Notes: a model not told the origin generated them from the sequence alone. A stretch of 64,000 bases of DNA from Nostoc sp. UHCC 0302 (GCF_038096175.1 NZ_CP151099.1:2854501-2918500); one strand, 5' to 3'. Numbered from the stretch's first letter, positions 9,677 to 19,309 are shown. A program made the numbers and translations.

Positions 9677-10033
9677 ATGACAACAGACTTAGTTACTTAT
9701 TACGGACAGACTCCAATTATTGACCAACTCCTTGATAAATATGGTGTGTATTTAGAAAAGTTAGATAGAGAAACTAAGCTTATGCTCCGAATGGCATTAG
9801 CAACTTATGTTTTTACTCAAGAAAAAGACAGTTCTACTAAGCATACTGTTGCTGATGCGCTCGAAGATGCATTGTCTAATATAGGCTTATTGGTTTCATA
9901 TCCTTTGTATAAAAACTTGTTTGAGAATGTCTGCTCTGTTTTAGATGAGCTAACAACTCTGGAAGCTGAAATCTTACTTGAAGCATTACAGCATCAAATT
10001 CGATGGGGCAATGCCCGTCAAGTCGTGAATTGA
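9677..10033 (+). CDS. Hypothetical 118-residue protein
   Basis: Not recognised. The product is predicted mostly helical (LDKYGVYLEKLDRETKLMLRMALATYVF...) and soluble. It lies 95 bp after the AAA+ gene and 14 bp before the WGR gene, so it is likely transcribed with them. A short GC-rich hairpin-like region (GGCGATTGCCCC...GGGGGCGATC, about 9590-9617) separates it from the ATPase gene and could act as an attenuator or terminator. Confidence 0.6.
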   Translation: MTTDLVTYYGQTPIIDQLLDKYGVYLEKLDRETKLMLRMALATYVFTQEKDSSTKHTVADALEDALSNIGLLVSYPLYKNLFENVCSVLDELTTLEAEILLEALQHQIRWGNARQVVN

Positions 10034-10046
10034 CAGGGTAATAAAC

Positions 10047-10607
10047 ATGGAAACCTATTTAGTCTTTGTAGACGCAATTCATAACAGCAACAAGTTCTGG
10101 AGTGCAAAAGTTGAAGATGGTAATTTAACAGTGCAGTGGGGCAGAGTCGGTTATAAGGCGCAAACCAAAGTCCACACATTAGGCAATCATCAGAGAGCGG
10201 TAAGTAAATTCAACAATCTAGTAGCCGAAAAGATGATGAAAGGCTATAGAAGAAGTCAGTCACAAATCGACAGTAATTGTGAAGCTTCTGAAATCAACAG
10301 AGCCATTGAATTACTAGAGATTATTCGTCCTTATGTAGAGCAGAAAAACTTTTCAGTTGCTTATATCAATGTCCTAAATCAATATCTGAAGATTGTCCCA
10401 ACACCTTTGGGTATGCAAATTGAACCATACAAGGTATATTGCTCGGTAGAAGATGTTGATTATCAAATAGAATTACTCAATTCTCTGTTAGCCACTCCTG
10501 CACCACAAGTTGCTGTGGCGGCTGTTGCTACTACTACTGAACCAACTGAAGAACCCCAGGTTGTCAGTCTCAAGACCATCAGTAGGAACTTCTGGCGACA
10601 TTTGTAA
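10047..10607 (+). CDS. WGR-domain protein
   Basis: Residues about 1-75 form a WGR domain (KFWSAKVEDGNLTVQWGRVGY), a fold linked to nucleic-acid binding in PARPs, MolR and some bacterial regulators. The rest (about 85-160) is helical, and the C-terminus has an Ala/Thr/Pro-rich linker. It is the last gene of the plus-strand cluster that begins with DUF1257. No catalytic domain follows the WGR module, so it is probably a binding or adaptor protein. Confidence 0.8.
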   Translation: METYLVFVDAIHNSNKFWSAKVEDGNLTVQWGRVGYKAQTKVHTLGNHQRAVSKFNNLVAEKMMKGYRRSQSQIDSNCEASEINRAIELLEIIRPYVEQKNFSVAYINVLNQYLKIVPTPLGMQIEPYKVYCSVEDVDYQIELLNSLLATPAPQVAVAAVATTTEPTEEPQVVSLKTISRNFWRHL

Positions 10608-10950
10608 ATAGCGCTCTTTCATCACTCTCGGAAAACAATAATTGAAGCAGAAAATTAAAACTATGACCCAATCAGGGTTTGAGGTTTTATTTTCTAATAG
10701 AAATTCAAAAATATAGCTAAAACTTGGAAACCGAAGCCCGTAAGCCTTGCAGCGATTGCTTTTTCCAAGACTGATGGAAGAGCGATAGTTATAGCGTGAT
10801 TGATTTTTTTGTTAGCCACGCTATGAGATTTGAGTTGCAGTGAAGACTAGAAGTGTAGGAGCTTGTTAAATCAAGGCGAGTTAGTTATTAAGTGGCATCG
10901 AAAAATTAAAAACAAAGGTAGTAGCTGTTATGTTGCACCTTGAATGCCGA
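10608..10950. other. Intergenic region between convergent gene blocks
   Basis: No coding frame or RNA gene was seen. It separates the plus-strand WGR gene from the minus-strand glycosyltransferase, so it should hold terminators for both. A weak inverted motif around 10740-10800 is not strong enough to call one. Confidence 0.4.
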
Positions 10951-12222
10951 TTAGCTTAAATTGCGTGCTTCTTCATAAACAGACAAATAAGAACGTGTAA
11001 CTACTTCCAAACTAAATTCTTGTTCGGCTTTTTCACGAGCGCTCAAGCAGAGCTTTTCATGGCGCTGTTCGTTCTCAAGCACCCAAGTAATTCCATTGGC
11101 TAAATCATCATCACAAAAACACTTGGCTCGATAGCCATTTTTTTGGTGTTCAACAATATCTTTTAAGCCTGTGGTATCAAAAGAAACTACAGGTGTACCA
11201 CAAGCTAGAGATTCAGAAGCCGTTTGTCCAAAAGCTTCTTCAATTGATGGCACAATCATCACATCTGCTGCACAATAAAGAAGTGCTAGCTTATTTTCAT
11301 CAGAAATTTTACCTTGGTAATGTATTTTAAAACCAAAATCAACAGGTTTGTTCGGTTGAGATGCACCAAAAACAATAAGTTCTATCTTGTCTTTCCACTC
11401 AGTATTGCTTAACTTTTGTAATGCTCCTTGCAGTAAGTGAAATCCTTTTCTTTTATTACCAGTTGCGTTAAGCGCTCCGAATAAAATTAGTTGTTTATTT
11501 TGCGGTAACTTAAGTAAGTTTCTAGCTGTTTTGCGCTCAATTGGTTTATATATATCAACATCTAAACCGTTGGGAATAACTTTGATGGGAGTATTTTGAA
11601 GTAATGAACTTGACTTAGTACATTCAGCAAGCCAGTTACTACAGGTGACAATCGTCAGCTTGAGATTTTGCCATGCTCTAGCTTTGCGCTTCCAAACCCA
11701 ATTCGATAAATCAGAAGCTTGGTTACTACCGAGTATAGGACAATTTCCACAAGATTTTGTATAGCGATCGCACCCTTTGCTATAGCAGCATCCCCCAGTA
11801 AAAGCCCACATATCCTGGAATGTCCAAACAATAGGCTTATTAAATTTTGCTATAGCTTCAATTGGTACAAACCCGTCACATATCCAATGCAGATTAATAA
11901 CGTCTGGATTTAAATTAGCGATCTGCGAGGTAATGTTATTGGGAAGCCACTGTAAGCGCATATATATAGGATTTTGTTTGCTATGACCATAAACTTTTAG
12001 TGGTAAAGCATCCAAAGAAGGACGAAGTTTCGATATTATTGTCCCTAATTTGTTGGGATAACCGATTACAGTTAGATCGTCAATTTTCTTATCTTGGACT
12101 AACATCCGAGAATTAATTCCTGACTTAAGTAATCCCTTATGTAGCCTATAAGCTGCGCGTGCAGCTCCTGCTGCTGCTTCTGCTTTCGGTTCACAAGTAC
12201 TTATCAACAGAGGCGAAACCAT
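10951..12222 (-). CDS. Glycosyltransferase family 4
   Basis: The 423-residue protein has the two-domain GT-B plan of GT4 enzymes, which transfer sugars from nucleotide donors while retaining anomeric configuration. The N-terminal domain has a Gly/Ala-rich loop (EAAAGAARAAYRLH), a W-T-F-Q-D-M-W stretch and a cysteine cluster (CCYSKGC...CGNCP) seen in many polysaccharide GT4s. The C-terminal domain has the donor-site E-x7-E motif (EEAFGQTASESLACGTPVVS). It is probably part of an exopolysaccharide or glycan pathway with the GT14 gene at 13106. It stands alone with long gaps on each side. Confidence 0.85.
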   Translation of the reverse strand: MVSPLLISTCEPKAEAAAGAARAAYRLHKGLLKSGINSRMLVQDKKIDDLTVIGYPNKLGTIISKLRPSLDALPLKVYGHSKQNPIYMRLQWLPNNITSQIANLNPDVINLHWICDGFVPIEAIAKFNKPIVWTFQDMWAFTGGCCYSKGCDRYTKSCGNCPILGSNQASDLSNWVWKRKARAWQNLKLTIVTCSNWLAECTKSSSLLQNTPIKVIPNGLDVDIYKPIERKTARNLLKLPQNKQLILFGALNATGNKRKGFHLLQGALQKLSNTEWKDKIELIVFGASQPNKPVDFGFKIHYQGKISDENKLALLYCAADVMIVPSIEEAFGQTASESLACGTPVVSFDTTGLKDIVEHQKNGYRAKCFCDDDLANGITWVLENEQRHEKLCLSAREKAEQEFSLEVVTRSYLSVYEEARNLS

Positions 12223-13105
12223 TTTTATATTACCTACTCTAAATATTTTGTCTTGAGACTAAAGGTGAAAGATGGCAAAAATTTACACAATTTTAGATTA
12301 AAAAAATACGCAATAGCAAAAGTAGAAACTTACCTAAAAATATTCAAATATTTTTTACAGAGAAAATAAATAATTTGACCCAAAAGCTATTGTCAGTTTA
12401 TCATGATGCTGCTTGTTTTTTAGTTTAAAATTAAGAAAGAGAGCAACGCGATTTTGTGATGTTTGACAAAAAACAAACAATAAGCTTCGTTTAAGCCTTC
12501 GGTTATCGCCAGGGGTATTTCATTCTAATCCCTCTTCCGAGAAACTTTTTGCTGTACTTGTAAAGGCTGAAAACACCAAAAAAGGTGAAAATTTAGGTAC
12601 TACAAGAATTTCTGGGCACACGGAAATTTCCTAAAGCCAATATCAACTCTAGAATCAAATCATGATGATTACCCTGACCTGGGCTGGTGTTATTTAGATA
12701 ATCTTCCGACCGGGATAGTGGTAATGCCACTTCACCAATTTAGTAACCATAAAAGCCCAGAACCACGCTTTCAAGCAGGCTTAAAAGCACTACTGAGGAT
12801 TCGGTTTTAGCTGTCAGGGTACTTTCCATTATAAAAGTTTCTCTACATCAGTAACGGGTGACGATGCCTGCGGCGGGCGTAGCCATCGCCGCCAGTGGGG
12901 CGCTTTCAAGAAACACGAGCCGAAACCCTTATTATTAATAGATTTTTAGATTTCGAGTGTTTCTTCCATTCATAGGGAGCGGTTCACCACCCGTGTAGTT
13001 GCTCCTAAGAAACAGTATTTGCTTGGGGCTGAGGAGTAAGCTCAAAACCTAAAGCTAGAGCCTTTTTCTGTAGGTTGCTGAGTTGCTCAGAATTTTAAGT
13101 GAATA
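12223..13105. other. 880-bp gap with a small dispersed repeat
   Basis: Both strands are closed by stops. A GC-rich small repeat of the GATGCCTGCGGCGGGCGTAG type lies at about 12863-12893. The region before 12420 is AT-rich and is probably the promoter area of the GT4 gene. Nothing else recognisable was found. Confidence 0.45.
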
Positions 13106-14020
13106 TTAGGATGTAATCATATCAAGTTCATCAAGAATCTTGCTATCTATATCAATGTCAAATTTCCGAGCAAAATGAGCAGATGATGCCAATAGATTTG
13201 GTAAGTCTTCCATCAACAATATCTTTGGATGAGAACCTCCATCTGACCAATCAATATAGCGCCGACGGTCATTTTTTAGCTTGAGGTGGGATGCATTAGC
13301 AAGTATAGTTTGAAAATATGACTCGTCTGAAAACTTCTCGATTTTACTGTAGTGCAAGGTTATAGCGTTTTTATTGTTGTGGAAATCAATAATATACTCG
13401 GCAGCTTTGCGATTGGCACAAAACCATTGACTACCACTGAAGCAAGTAAGTTTTTTTGAAAAGGGAAGAAAAGCTTTTGTTAATAACGGATGTTCCAAAC
13501 AGATTTCTAGATTAAATTTAGCATAGGTTTTTTTGGAATAATTGAAAACAAACGATTTAGTGCAATATCGTTCATAAGAATTTTTCAGCCATAACATACT
13601 TGGTATTAAATTACTCTTATAAGTTTTATATGTAATTTGCTCATATTGAATATAAGCATCGTATGGATTTGAGCTTAAATCATCTAATATTTGCCTTGCA
13701 GGTTTAATCGGATAGTCTGCTCCACTAAGTAATACAAACCAGTCGGGTGCATCTGAAGACTTATACATTAATTCAATCGCTTGTACTGTAGCTTCTACTA
13801 TAGAAAACCCTCCCCACTCTGTCTGTATATAAGGGCGTACTAGTAAGACATTTTTTGGCAGAGTCTCTACAGATAAATCACATTTTGAAAAATCATGATG
13901 GCATACTATTACAGGATAATTAAACAACATATTCAGTTTATTTATTAACCTGTAAATTTGTAGCGGTTTTGTGTGGGTCAGTAAAATAAAACCTATTGAT
14001 TTACTGCTGATATTGTGCAT
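13106..14020 (-). CDS. Glycosyltransferase family 14 (core-2/I-branching type)
   Basis: A 304-residue protein with hallmarks of the Branch/GT14 family: an N-terminal GFILLTHTKPLQIYRLI strand-loop, FVLLSGADYPIKP near residue 115, SGSQWFCANRKAAEYI near 200 and DESYFQTILANA. GT14 enzymes typically add GlcNAc or xylose branches. No membrane anchor is visible, so it probably acts in the cytoplasm in capsule or exopolysaccharide synthesis alongside the GT4 gene downstream. Confidence 0.85.
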   Translation of the reverse strand: MHNISSKSIGFILLTHTKPLQIYRLINKLNMLFNYPVIVCHHDFSKCDLSVETLPKNVLLVRPYIQTEWGGFSIVEATVQAIELMYKSSDAPDWFVLLSGADYPIKPARQILDDLSSNPYDAYIQYEQITYKTYKSNLIPSMLWLKNSYERYCTKSFVFNYSKKTYAKFNLEICLEHPLLTKAFLPFSKKLTCFSGSQWFCANRKAAEYIIDFHNNKNAITLHYSKIEKFSDESYFQTILANASHLKLKNDRRRYIDWSDGGSHPKILLMEDLPNLLASSAHFARKFDIDIDSKILDELDMITS

Positions 14021-14669
14021 TTATTCAAGTAAATTTTAAGTAATTGCGTGATAGCAAAGCTGTAAATTAATATCCTAGACATTAGCACATTAGGCTATAA
14101 TTAAAATCCTACTTTAGAAAAGATATGGTATCAACTCAAAGACATTTTAGAAATAGTTGCAGGGACAATTGACGACAAGTGCAAATTTCGGATTTATCGA
14201 GATTCTGTTGAAATATTCAAACCTGATTCAGAATAGGAGGAATAGAAGAAAGGCATAGCTTAAACTTTCTTAATTACAGAAATGTGGATATAAACGTAGC
14301 TTTTTCCTTACCGGCAATGTGCAGAGATATCAGCACAATATTTTGCTACAAGACACTAATCTAAAACGTAACATTGCTACGGCAGACGGTTTTAAAGAAA
14401 AAAGAATAGCTAGGAGATTGCTGTGAGCAGCGTATATGGCTTTTTATTAGTGGCTTCAAACTGGCACTTAATTGTAAGTTATTATCCGGACATAATATAA
14501 CTCGTTTGTCGCCCCTTGAACACAAAAAGGCTAGTCAAGCGACTGGGGCAACTGGGTCATCGAGTTCCTCTTGAATCTCAAACCTCTACCCAAGTTGTTA
14601 GCTGCGGTTAGGTTTTCAAGCCAGTATCTTTGCTAAATCTTCCCCAAATTGGACAAAGAACTGATTTTA
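14021..14669. other. 650-bp gap with traces of decayed genes
   Basis: A plus-strand fragment at about 14123-14236 reads WYQLKDILEIVAGTIDDKCK... to a stop, without a start codon: probably the tail of a lost gene. At about 14280 a GGATATAAACGTAGC motif resembles the coding end of IS630 transposases (RLYP). Neither is long enough to annotate as a gene. Confidence 0.4.
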
Positions 14670-15707
14670 TCAAACCTTTTGATTATTGCCCAAAGTTTCA
14701 TTAATAGCTGCCGTTAATAACTCATTTAAGGAGATTCCTGCTGCTTTCGCCATACAAGAAATCACACTCTTAGGGGCAAAAGAACAATATAACCCAGCTT
14801 CTAAAAACCAAGGTTCGCCCTTTGGGTCGATTCGGAAATCAAATAAACTATAGTGGCGGCAACCTAAAGCCTGATGACATTTCTTGGCCACTTGCTGAAT
14901 CTTTTGGGTAATAAGGTCGTTAGAGTCTACAATCCAAGCTTTAGTTATATCTTTAGCTGTCAAATGCAAGTTCCCATCATCTGTTTGTTTGAGTTTGTCA
15001 GCATAGTTGCGGATAGGTTTTTCTTGGGGGTCTAACGAATACTCTTCCAAGGGTAAACCTACTAGTTCCCCGCTTTTAACAATGATGCCGCATCTAACTT
15101 CTCGACCGAGATGAATAAATTCTTCCACAATGACCTCCGAAGCATATTCAAACGCATTCTTCAAAGCAGAGTCATATTCAGTAAAATCTTTAACTAAGGC
15201 TACTCCAAAAGAGTTATCGGAATTTACGGGTTTGACGACTGCTGGAGGTAGAATTGTTGGAATGTCCCCTTGCCGAAGTAGTTCTCCGCGAGGCACTTTT
15301 ACCCCTGCGGCTGCAACAATGGCTTTGGTTCGGCTTTTGTGAGCTGTGATGCCCATAACATCTGGAGTATTGCCGATGTAAGGTATTTTCAGCAGGTCAA
15401 ATAAAGCGCGGTAGTAAGTCATTCCTGGAATACAAAACATTTGTGGTAACACCAAGTCAATGTTTTGCGTTGTTATAAACTGTATGGCATCAAACATAGG
15501 CATCGATTGAGCGTCAGCGATATCTTCTGGGCTGAGGGAGGAAGGAAATCGCCAGAGGCTATCGGGTGTGATGTATGCAATCACAAAGTCATAGCGATCA
15601 CGCTCTGCTGTTGAGGTTAAACAGTCTTGAGCATAAAGGCGTGATAAATTACAGTAAAAATTATCTTGTGCAGAACCAACTAAATGAAGGATACGAAGTA
15701 GCGACAT
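14670..15707 (-). CDS. ATP-grasp ligase, D-Ala-D-Ala ligase family (MysD-like?)
   Basis: The 345-residue protein has an ATP-grasp fold: AHKSRTKAIVAAAGVKVPRGELL, the PAVVKPVNSDNSFGVALV nucleotide-binding loop, EVIVEEFIHLGREVRCGI, and the C-terminal FDFRIDPKGEPWFLEAG metal-binding segment. Such enzymes join an amino acid to a carboxylate using ATP. From remembered family features it looks closer to the mycosporine-like amino acid ligase MysD than to cell-wall Ddl, but no mysA, mysB or mysC is present here. Assignment beyond the family is tentative. Confidence 0.75.
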   Translation of the reverse strand: MSLLRILHLVGSAQDNFYCNLSRLYAQDCLTSTAERDRYDFVIAYITPDSLWRFPSSLSPEDIADAQSMPMFDAIQFITTQNIDLVLPQMFCIPGMTYYRALFDLLKIPYIGNTPDVMGITAHKSRTKAIVAAAGVKVPRGELLRQGDIPTILPPAVVKPVNSDNSFGVALVKDFTEYDSALKNAFEYASEVIVEEFIHLGREVRCGIIVKSGELVGLPLEEYSLDPQEKPIRNYADKLKQTDDGNLHLTAKDITKAWIVDSNDLITQKIQQVAKKCHQALGCRHYSLFDFRIDPKGEPWFLEAGLYCSFAPKSVISCMAKAAGISLNELLTAAINETLGNNQKV

Positions 15708-16034
15708 AATTCATCTTCTTATTTACTGTAGTACTTGAAAAGTGGTTTATGAACTTGTAGTATACTGTCTATAAAAATGGCACTGTACTATTCATATATC
15801 ATTGATATTTTGAAAAAATTGCTTGTTCAGAGCAGGGCGAATGCACCTTAATTACTAATAATATTTGATAATTGAATTCAGCTATTTAGAATAAAGCTAA
15901 TTCTTTTGTACAGACAGTAAAGGTAAGAAAAAGATGAATTCAGATATAAATAAAGTTATAGTCTTCCACTGAAGACGTACTTTTAAATTACAAATAAGAA
16001 GCAAAAAAGGTGCAACGCTTACAAAGAATTGGTA
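15708..16034. other. Intergenic region upstream of the ATP-grasp gene
   Basis: AT-rich and non-coding. A 13-bp CAGGGCGAATGCA at 15833-15845 matches, with one change, the terminal repeat of the short element at 56171-56298; no partner end is visible nearby, so it may be a relic. Confidence 0.4.
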
Positions 16035-16910
16035 TTAGTTCTGTTCAAGTTTTGGCTCATTAACTGGAGATGATACTACTTTCTCTGCATTTTCAGACTG
16101 TTGCTCAGGAGCTTGTTGCTGTAGTTGGTTGAGGTGAATATTATTAACTTGAACGATAAAATATTCTAATGCTTGGCTTGCTTTCTGTTGCTGTTGAGCT
16201 TCATCCGAGACATCATAACAGCGGTAAGAAGGAGTCACCCCCAATATAAACTTTTCTTGCTCTGCTTCCAATAATTCAACTGCTGTATTAGCAGCAATCG
16301 AATTCTTCTGAAAAGGGAAAGAGGTAACTATACTAGCGACTATAGAGGCAATAGCTGGACAGAGAACAGGTAGCCACTTGAGCCATGCTTGTCCTGCTTC
16401 TAATTTATCTACTAAGACTAAAATTGGCGTAACTCCCGATAAAATTACTGTTGCAATTTGCAGCCCATAATAAAGGTTCCTGGCTGAGCTCCGAACTCTC
16501 TTATAATCGTCAATTAAATCTTGACAGTATTGTAAAGCTTTCCCTCTTGTCAAAGCTGCTGTATCTTTATTCCCAGAATTATTATTTAACAGATAAGTAT
16601 ACAGTTGGGCTTTTCTAGTAATCTCGGACTGATTAATAGATTTCTTGACTTCCTGAACTAACTGCCTATTAATTAACAACAAAAAAAATGAAACAGTTAA
16701 AGATATTACTCCACTAGTTACAACTGTTTTATCCGAGGAATAAAAAATAATAAAAATTCCAGCAGAGAAAAAAGCTGCTAGCAATAAATATTCAATTACT
16801 TTTAAGTTGAATAGCTTTTTTGAATCTGCTTTTAACGAAAAATTTTCATTAACATCTAAAAAATCTTGTCTATTTGGCTGATCAATATGAGCTAATTCTG
16901 AAGTAGTCAT
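16035..16910 (-). CDS. DUF4231 (SLATT-like) membrane protein
   Basis: The 291-residue protein has two hydrophobic hairpins: residues about 40-80 (YLLLAAFFSAGIFIIFY, then VISLTVSFFLLLI) and about 145-195 (LQIATVILSGVTPILVLV, then WLPVLCPAIASIVASIV). Helical cytoplasmic parts follow, and the C-terminal tail is Gln/Glu-rich. The layout matches DUF4231, a family related to SLATT two-helix membrane effectors. Some SLATT proteins sit in nucleotide-signalling defence loci as putative pores, but no sensor or nucleotide cyclase lies beside this one, so a defence role is not shown. Confidence 0.65.
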   Translation of the reverse strand: MTTSELAHIDQPNRQDFLDVNENFSLKADSKKLFNLKVIEYLLLAAFFSAGIFIIFYSSDKTVVTSGVISLTVSFFLLLINRQLVQEVKKSINQSEITRKAQLYTYLLNNNSGNKDTAALTRGKALQYCQDLIDDYKRVRSSARNLYYGLQIATVILSGVTPILVLVDKLEAGQAWLKWLPVLCPAIASIVASIVTSFPFQKNSIAANTAVELLEAEQEKFILGVTPSYRCYDVSDEAQQQQKASQALEYFIVQVNNIHLNQLQQQAPEQQSENAEKVVSSPVNEPKLEQN

Positions 16911-17068
16911 TTTACTTAATCAAGTGATAATGCAGTAAATTGTGGCAAATACATTTGTTTCTATTTTATAAACGAGTAAAAGTAACTCTTTTACTCGCTT
17001 AGCTCTGAAATAAATTCAGAAGGGTTTATTCAAAGCTATACAAATTTCACTTGATAGCTTCTTCAATA

Positions 17069-18203
17069 GACTTGTCCGAAAATTCCAAAGCCAGACTGTT
17101 CAAAGCTTTGGGGCAAAACTTTGATATCTTCGTAAATACGTAATTATAAGGCTTTGAGATAGTTAGTGATAATTTAGAGGCATAAAAATTAACTCCTAAT
17201 TTCTAAAAATTTATGATTTTTGCTACTAGCTAAGTTGGCAGAACTAAGCTACCAATTCTTAACCTAACTAATCCGCAAACTGTTAAAATAATCTGCTCAT
17301 ACGTCTCAAGCTTTAAGCGAAATCTTTGTGAGGCTATGCGGAATATTTTAAGTAATCGAATCAAATGTTCAATGAATATCCGATTACTAGATAAAGCCTT
17401 ATTTTCATCTTTTTGCTGTTGAGTTAATTCTCGTTTTGGTTTCTTTTTATGAGGAGTAGTGATATTCTCACCTCCTTGAAAGCCTTTATCACCTGAAAAG
17501 GGTTGAGATTTATCAAATTTATTTTGAGATTGACGAAACAATTTTATATCTGCTGTTGGCCCAGGAACACCTACTTCTACCTCTACAATATCTTTGCCTT
17601 CTGGTATGCCAATTATCAGACTTTTTAATGTATGTTGTCTCTTCTTTCCAGAAAAATATTTCTGTTGCTCTTTTTGGTCGGAATCCCTATATATTGGCTG
17701 TTCTAAGCTATCGACTAATAGCCTAAAATTTGTTAATACTTCTTGAACAAATAGTAAATCACTTTCATTATTTGATACTTGTTCTAATAAACTAGCAGGT
17801 AATATATCACGAAGAATTGGTATCCAGTCGTGAAATGTATCATTAGCTTCGGTTTTGGAAACACCAAATAGCATTCCTAATACTTGGAATGTTGGCATCT
17901 GTCTTAGATAAAATAGACATAAACATACTTGTTCTTCGGTTGATAACTTTTCGGGACGACCACCACCAGCCGCATTAATTCTAATTTTATGACTCTCTTG
18001 TTTAGCTTTGATGTATCGATTTCGTTTTAAGGCGCAATTTAGCAGTGATTGCAATTGTTCGTAACTAATCCCTAAAATCTGTTTTGTTCGTAGTGGATAC
18101 TTTTGTATATAATCTAAAATCATAACTAATTGTGGAAAATGGTAGACGCCCAATCTAACGTTTTACCATTTTTCTTTTCCTAAGTTAATATTTCGGACAA
18201 GTT
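17069..18203 (-). mobile_element. IS with DDE_Tnp_4-type transposase, copy A
   Basis: The 1135-bp element is bounded by inverted ends GACTTGTCCGAAA and AACTTGTCCGAAA (read inward), with TA on both sides (17067-17068, 18204-18205). It is almost identical to the copy at 56939-58073 in the same orientation. Its right side truncates a pentapeptide-repeat gene. Family placement (IS5-like) rests on the transposase. Confidence 0.9.
17230..18153 (-). CDS. Transposase, IS5-type DDE_Tnp_4 domain
   Basis: An intact 307-residue protein. Residues about 30-120 are a helix-turn-helix part (GGGRPEKLSTEEQVCLCLFYLRQ). The DDE nuclease follows: DSLEQPIYR, KKRQHTLKSLIIG, GVPGPTADIKLFR and FSGDKGFQGG with a catalytic Asp, ending with R-I-F-I-E-H containing the glutamate. 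It is identical at protein level to the copy at 57100, so both may be active. Confidence 0.9.
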   Translation of the reverse strand: MGVYHFPQLVMILDYIQKYPLRTKQILGISYEQLQSLLNCALKRNRYIKAKQESHKIRINAAGGGRPEKLSTEEQVCLCLFYLRQMPTFQVLGMLFGVSKTEANDTFHDWIPILRDILPASLLEQVSNNESDLLFVQEVLTNFRLLVDSLEQPIYRDSDQKEQQKYFSGKKRQHTLKSLIIGIPEGKDIVEVEVGVPGPTADIKLFRQSQNKFDKSQPFSGDKGFQGGENITTPHKKKPKRELTQQQKDENKALSSNRIFIEHLIRLLKIFRIASQRFRLKLETYEQIILTVCGLVRLRIGSLVLPT

Positions 18204-18690
18204 TAATATTGGCTCCCTTGAGCTTAGCACCCTCAAAGTTAGAACCCTTGATTTTAGCGCCTTTTAGATTAGCTCCAAACAAAGTAGCATCTTGAAGATC
18301 AGCTCCATATAAAACTGCTCCTTCCAGATTAGCTTTCTGTAAATAGGCTCTTGTTAAATCAGCTTTTTGTAAATAAGCTCCTGATAGATTAGCTTCTGAA
18401 AGGCTAGCTCCTGATAGATCCGCTCCACTCAGGCTAGCACCAGATAAGTTAGTTCTGTATAGTATGGCTCCTGATAAGTTCGAGCCATACAATTTTGCTC
18501 CTGATAAATCAAGTTCATGTAAGTCTGCACCTGATAGATCAATGTATGGAGCCTCTTTTGTACTAGTTAATTTATCTAAGTCAGATTGTACAAAAGCATA
18601 AGCTGGAACGCTAACAAAAGAATAAACAAGGCTTAAGATAACAGCAGTTAGCACTACTATTTTTTTGAGGGCAATTAAGTTTTTTATCAT
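18163..18690 (-). CDS. Exported pentapeptide-repeat protein, C-terminus replaced by IS sequence
   Basis: A signal peptide (residues 1-32, hydrophobic core VVLTAVILSLVYSFVSVPAYA) is followed by about 22 A(D/N)Lxx pentapeptide repeats (GADLHELDLSGAKLYGSNLS...), which form a right-handed beta-helix in the periplasm or thylakoid lumen. From 18203 downward the frame runs into the IS end, so the last residues (KLVRNINLGKEKW) are encoded by the IS. The native C-terminus is lost, but a long helix remains and might still fold. Confidence 0.75.
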   Translation of the reverse strand: MIKNLIALKKIVVLTAVILSLVYSFVSVPAYAFVQSDLDKLTSTKEAPYIDLSGADLHELDLSGAKLYGSNLSGAILYRTNLSGASLSGADLSGASLSEANLSGAYLQKADLTRAYLQKANLEGAVLYGADLQDATLFGANLKGAKIKGSNFEGAKLKGANIKLVRNINLGKEKW

Positions 18691-19205
18691 TGATTTGCTT
18701 CCTTTGTAAATTGAAAAGTAGTGTTGTATGAGCTACTATCACTCGTATTTTAGTAAGCTATTAATATTAGTAAGGCGAGTATCTGGTTCAATCTTTGATA
18801 GATTGTATGTATCTCCTACTACTGTTCTATACTTACCAACAAGGGCAATGGTATCTACTGGCCCCACATCTTCTGGACTAGCTTTCTCATTAAACGCTCA
18901 TGACAGTAAATAAGCATTACTACACTTTTTACACTTAAATATCTTCTTAGAACTATGGTGAAGGTGCAAGGACAGTTAAGACAGTTAAGGTAACATTCAA
19001 ATAAACTTTATATAACCGCTTAATTGCTTTATATTAACTTTATAATACATTGCTTATTATAAAATTCTCTATACTATATCAATACCTTTGCCAAAATAAG
19101 AGCCTACAAAAATTTTGGCAAAAATGGCAAAAAGACTGATACATGGGCGTTTAGCTCTACATCGTAGCTTGGAGGCTCAAACCCAAAACCCATGAAGGTG
19201 ATACG
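18691..19205. other. Promoter-side gap of the pentapeptide gene
   Basis: No credible gene on either strand. It contains AT-rich tracts and a CAATACCTTTGCCA stretch that also occurs at 182-195 near the IS remnant at the window start, suggesting a shared dispersed sequence. Confidence 0.35.
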
Positions 19206-19240
19206 TAAAAATCCTCGATAAAAGTTTTTACGAGGATAAT
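19206..19240 (-). terminator. Intrinsic terminator of profilin-like gene A
   Basis: On the minus strand ATCCTCGTAAAA pairs with TTTTATCGAGGAT and is followed by a T run, about 70 bp after the profilin-like gene's stop. The same hairpin occurs at 21625-21656 after the second profilin-like gene, as part of the duplication. Confidence 0.75.
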
Positions 19241-19309
19241 AATTTAATACCGTCTATGAAAGATTGAAATAATTGCACCTTTGTCAAGCGAGTGCAAAAA
19301 AAGAGAAAG

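Noticed and set aside
14670-15707. Cell-wall D-alanine--D-alanine ligase (Ddl)
   Set aside because: The sequence has the ATP-grasp fold, but its remembered features and genomic setting do not point to the housekeeping enzyme, so only the family was called.
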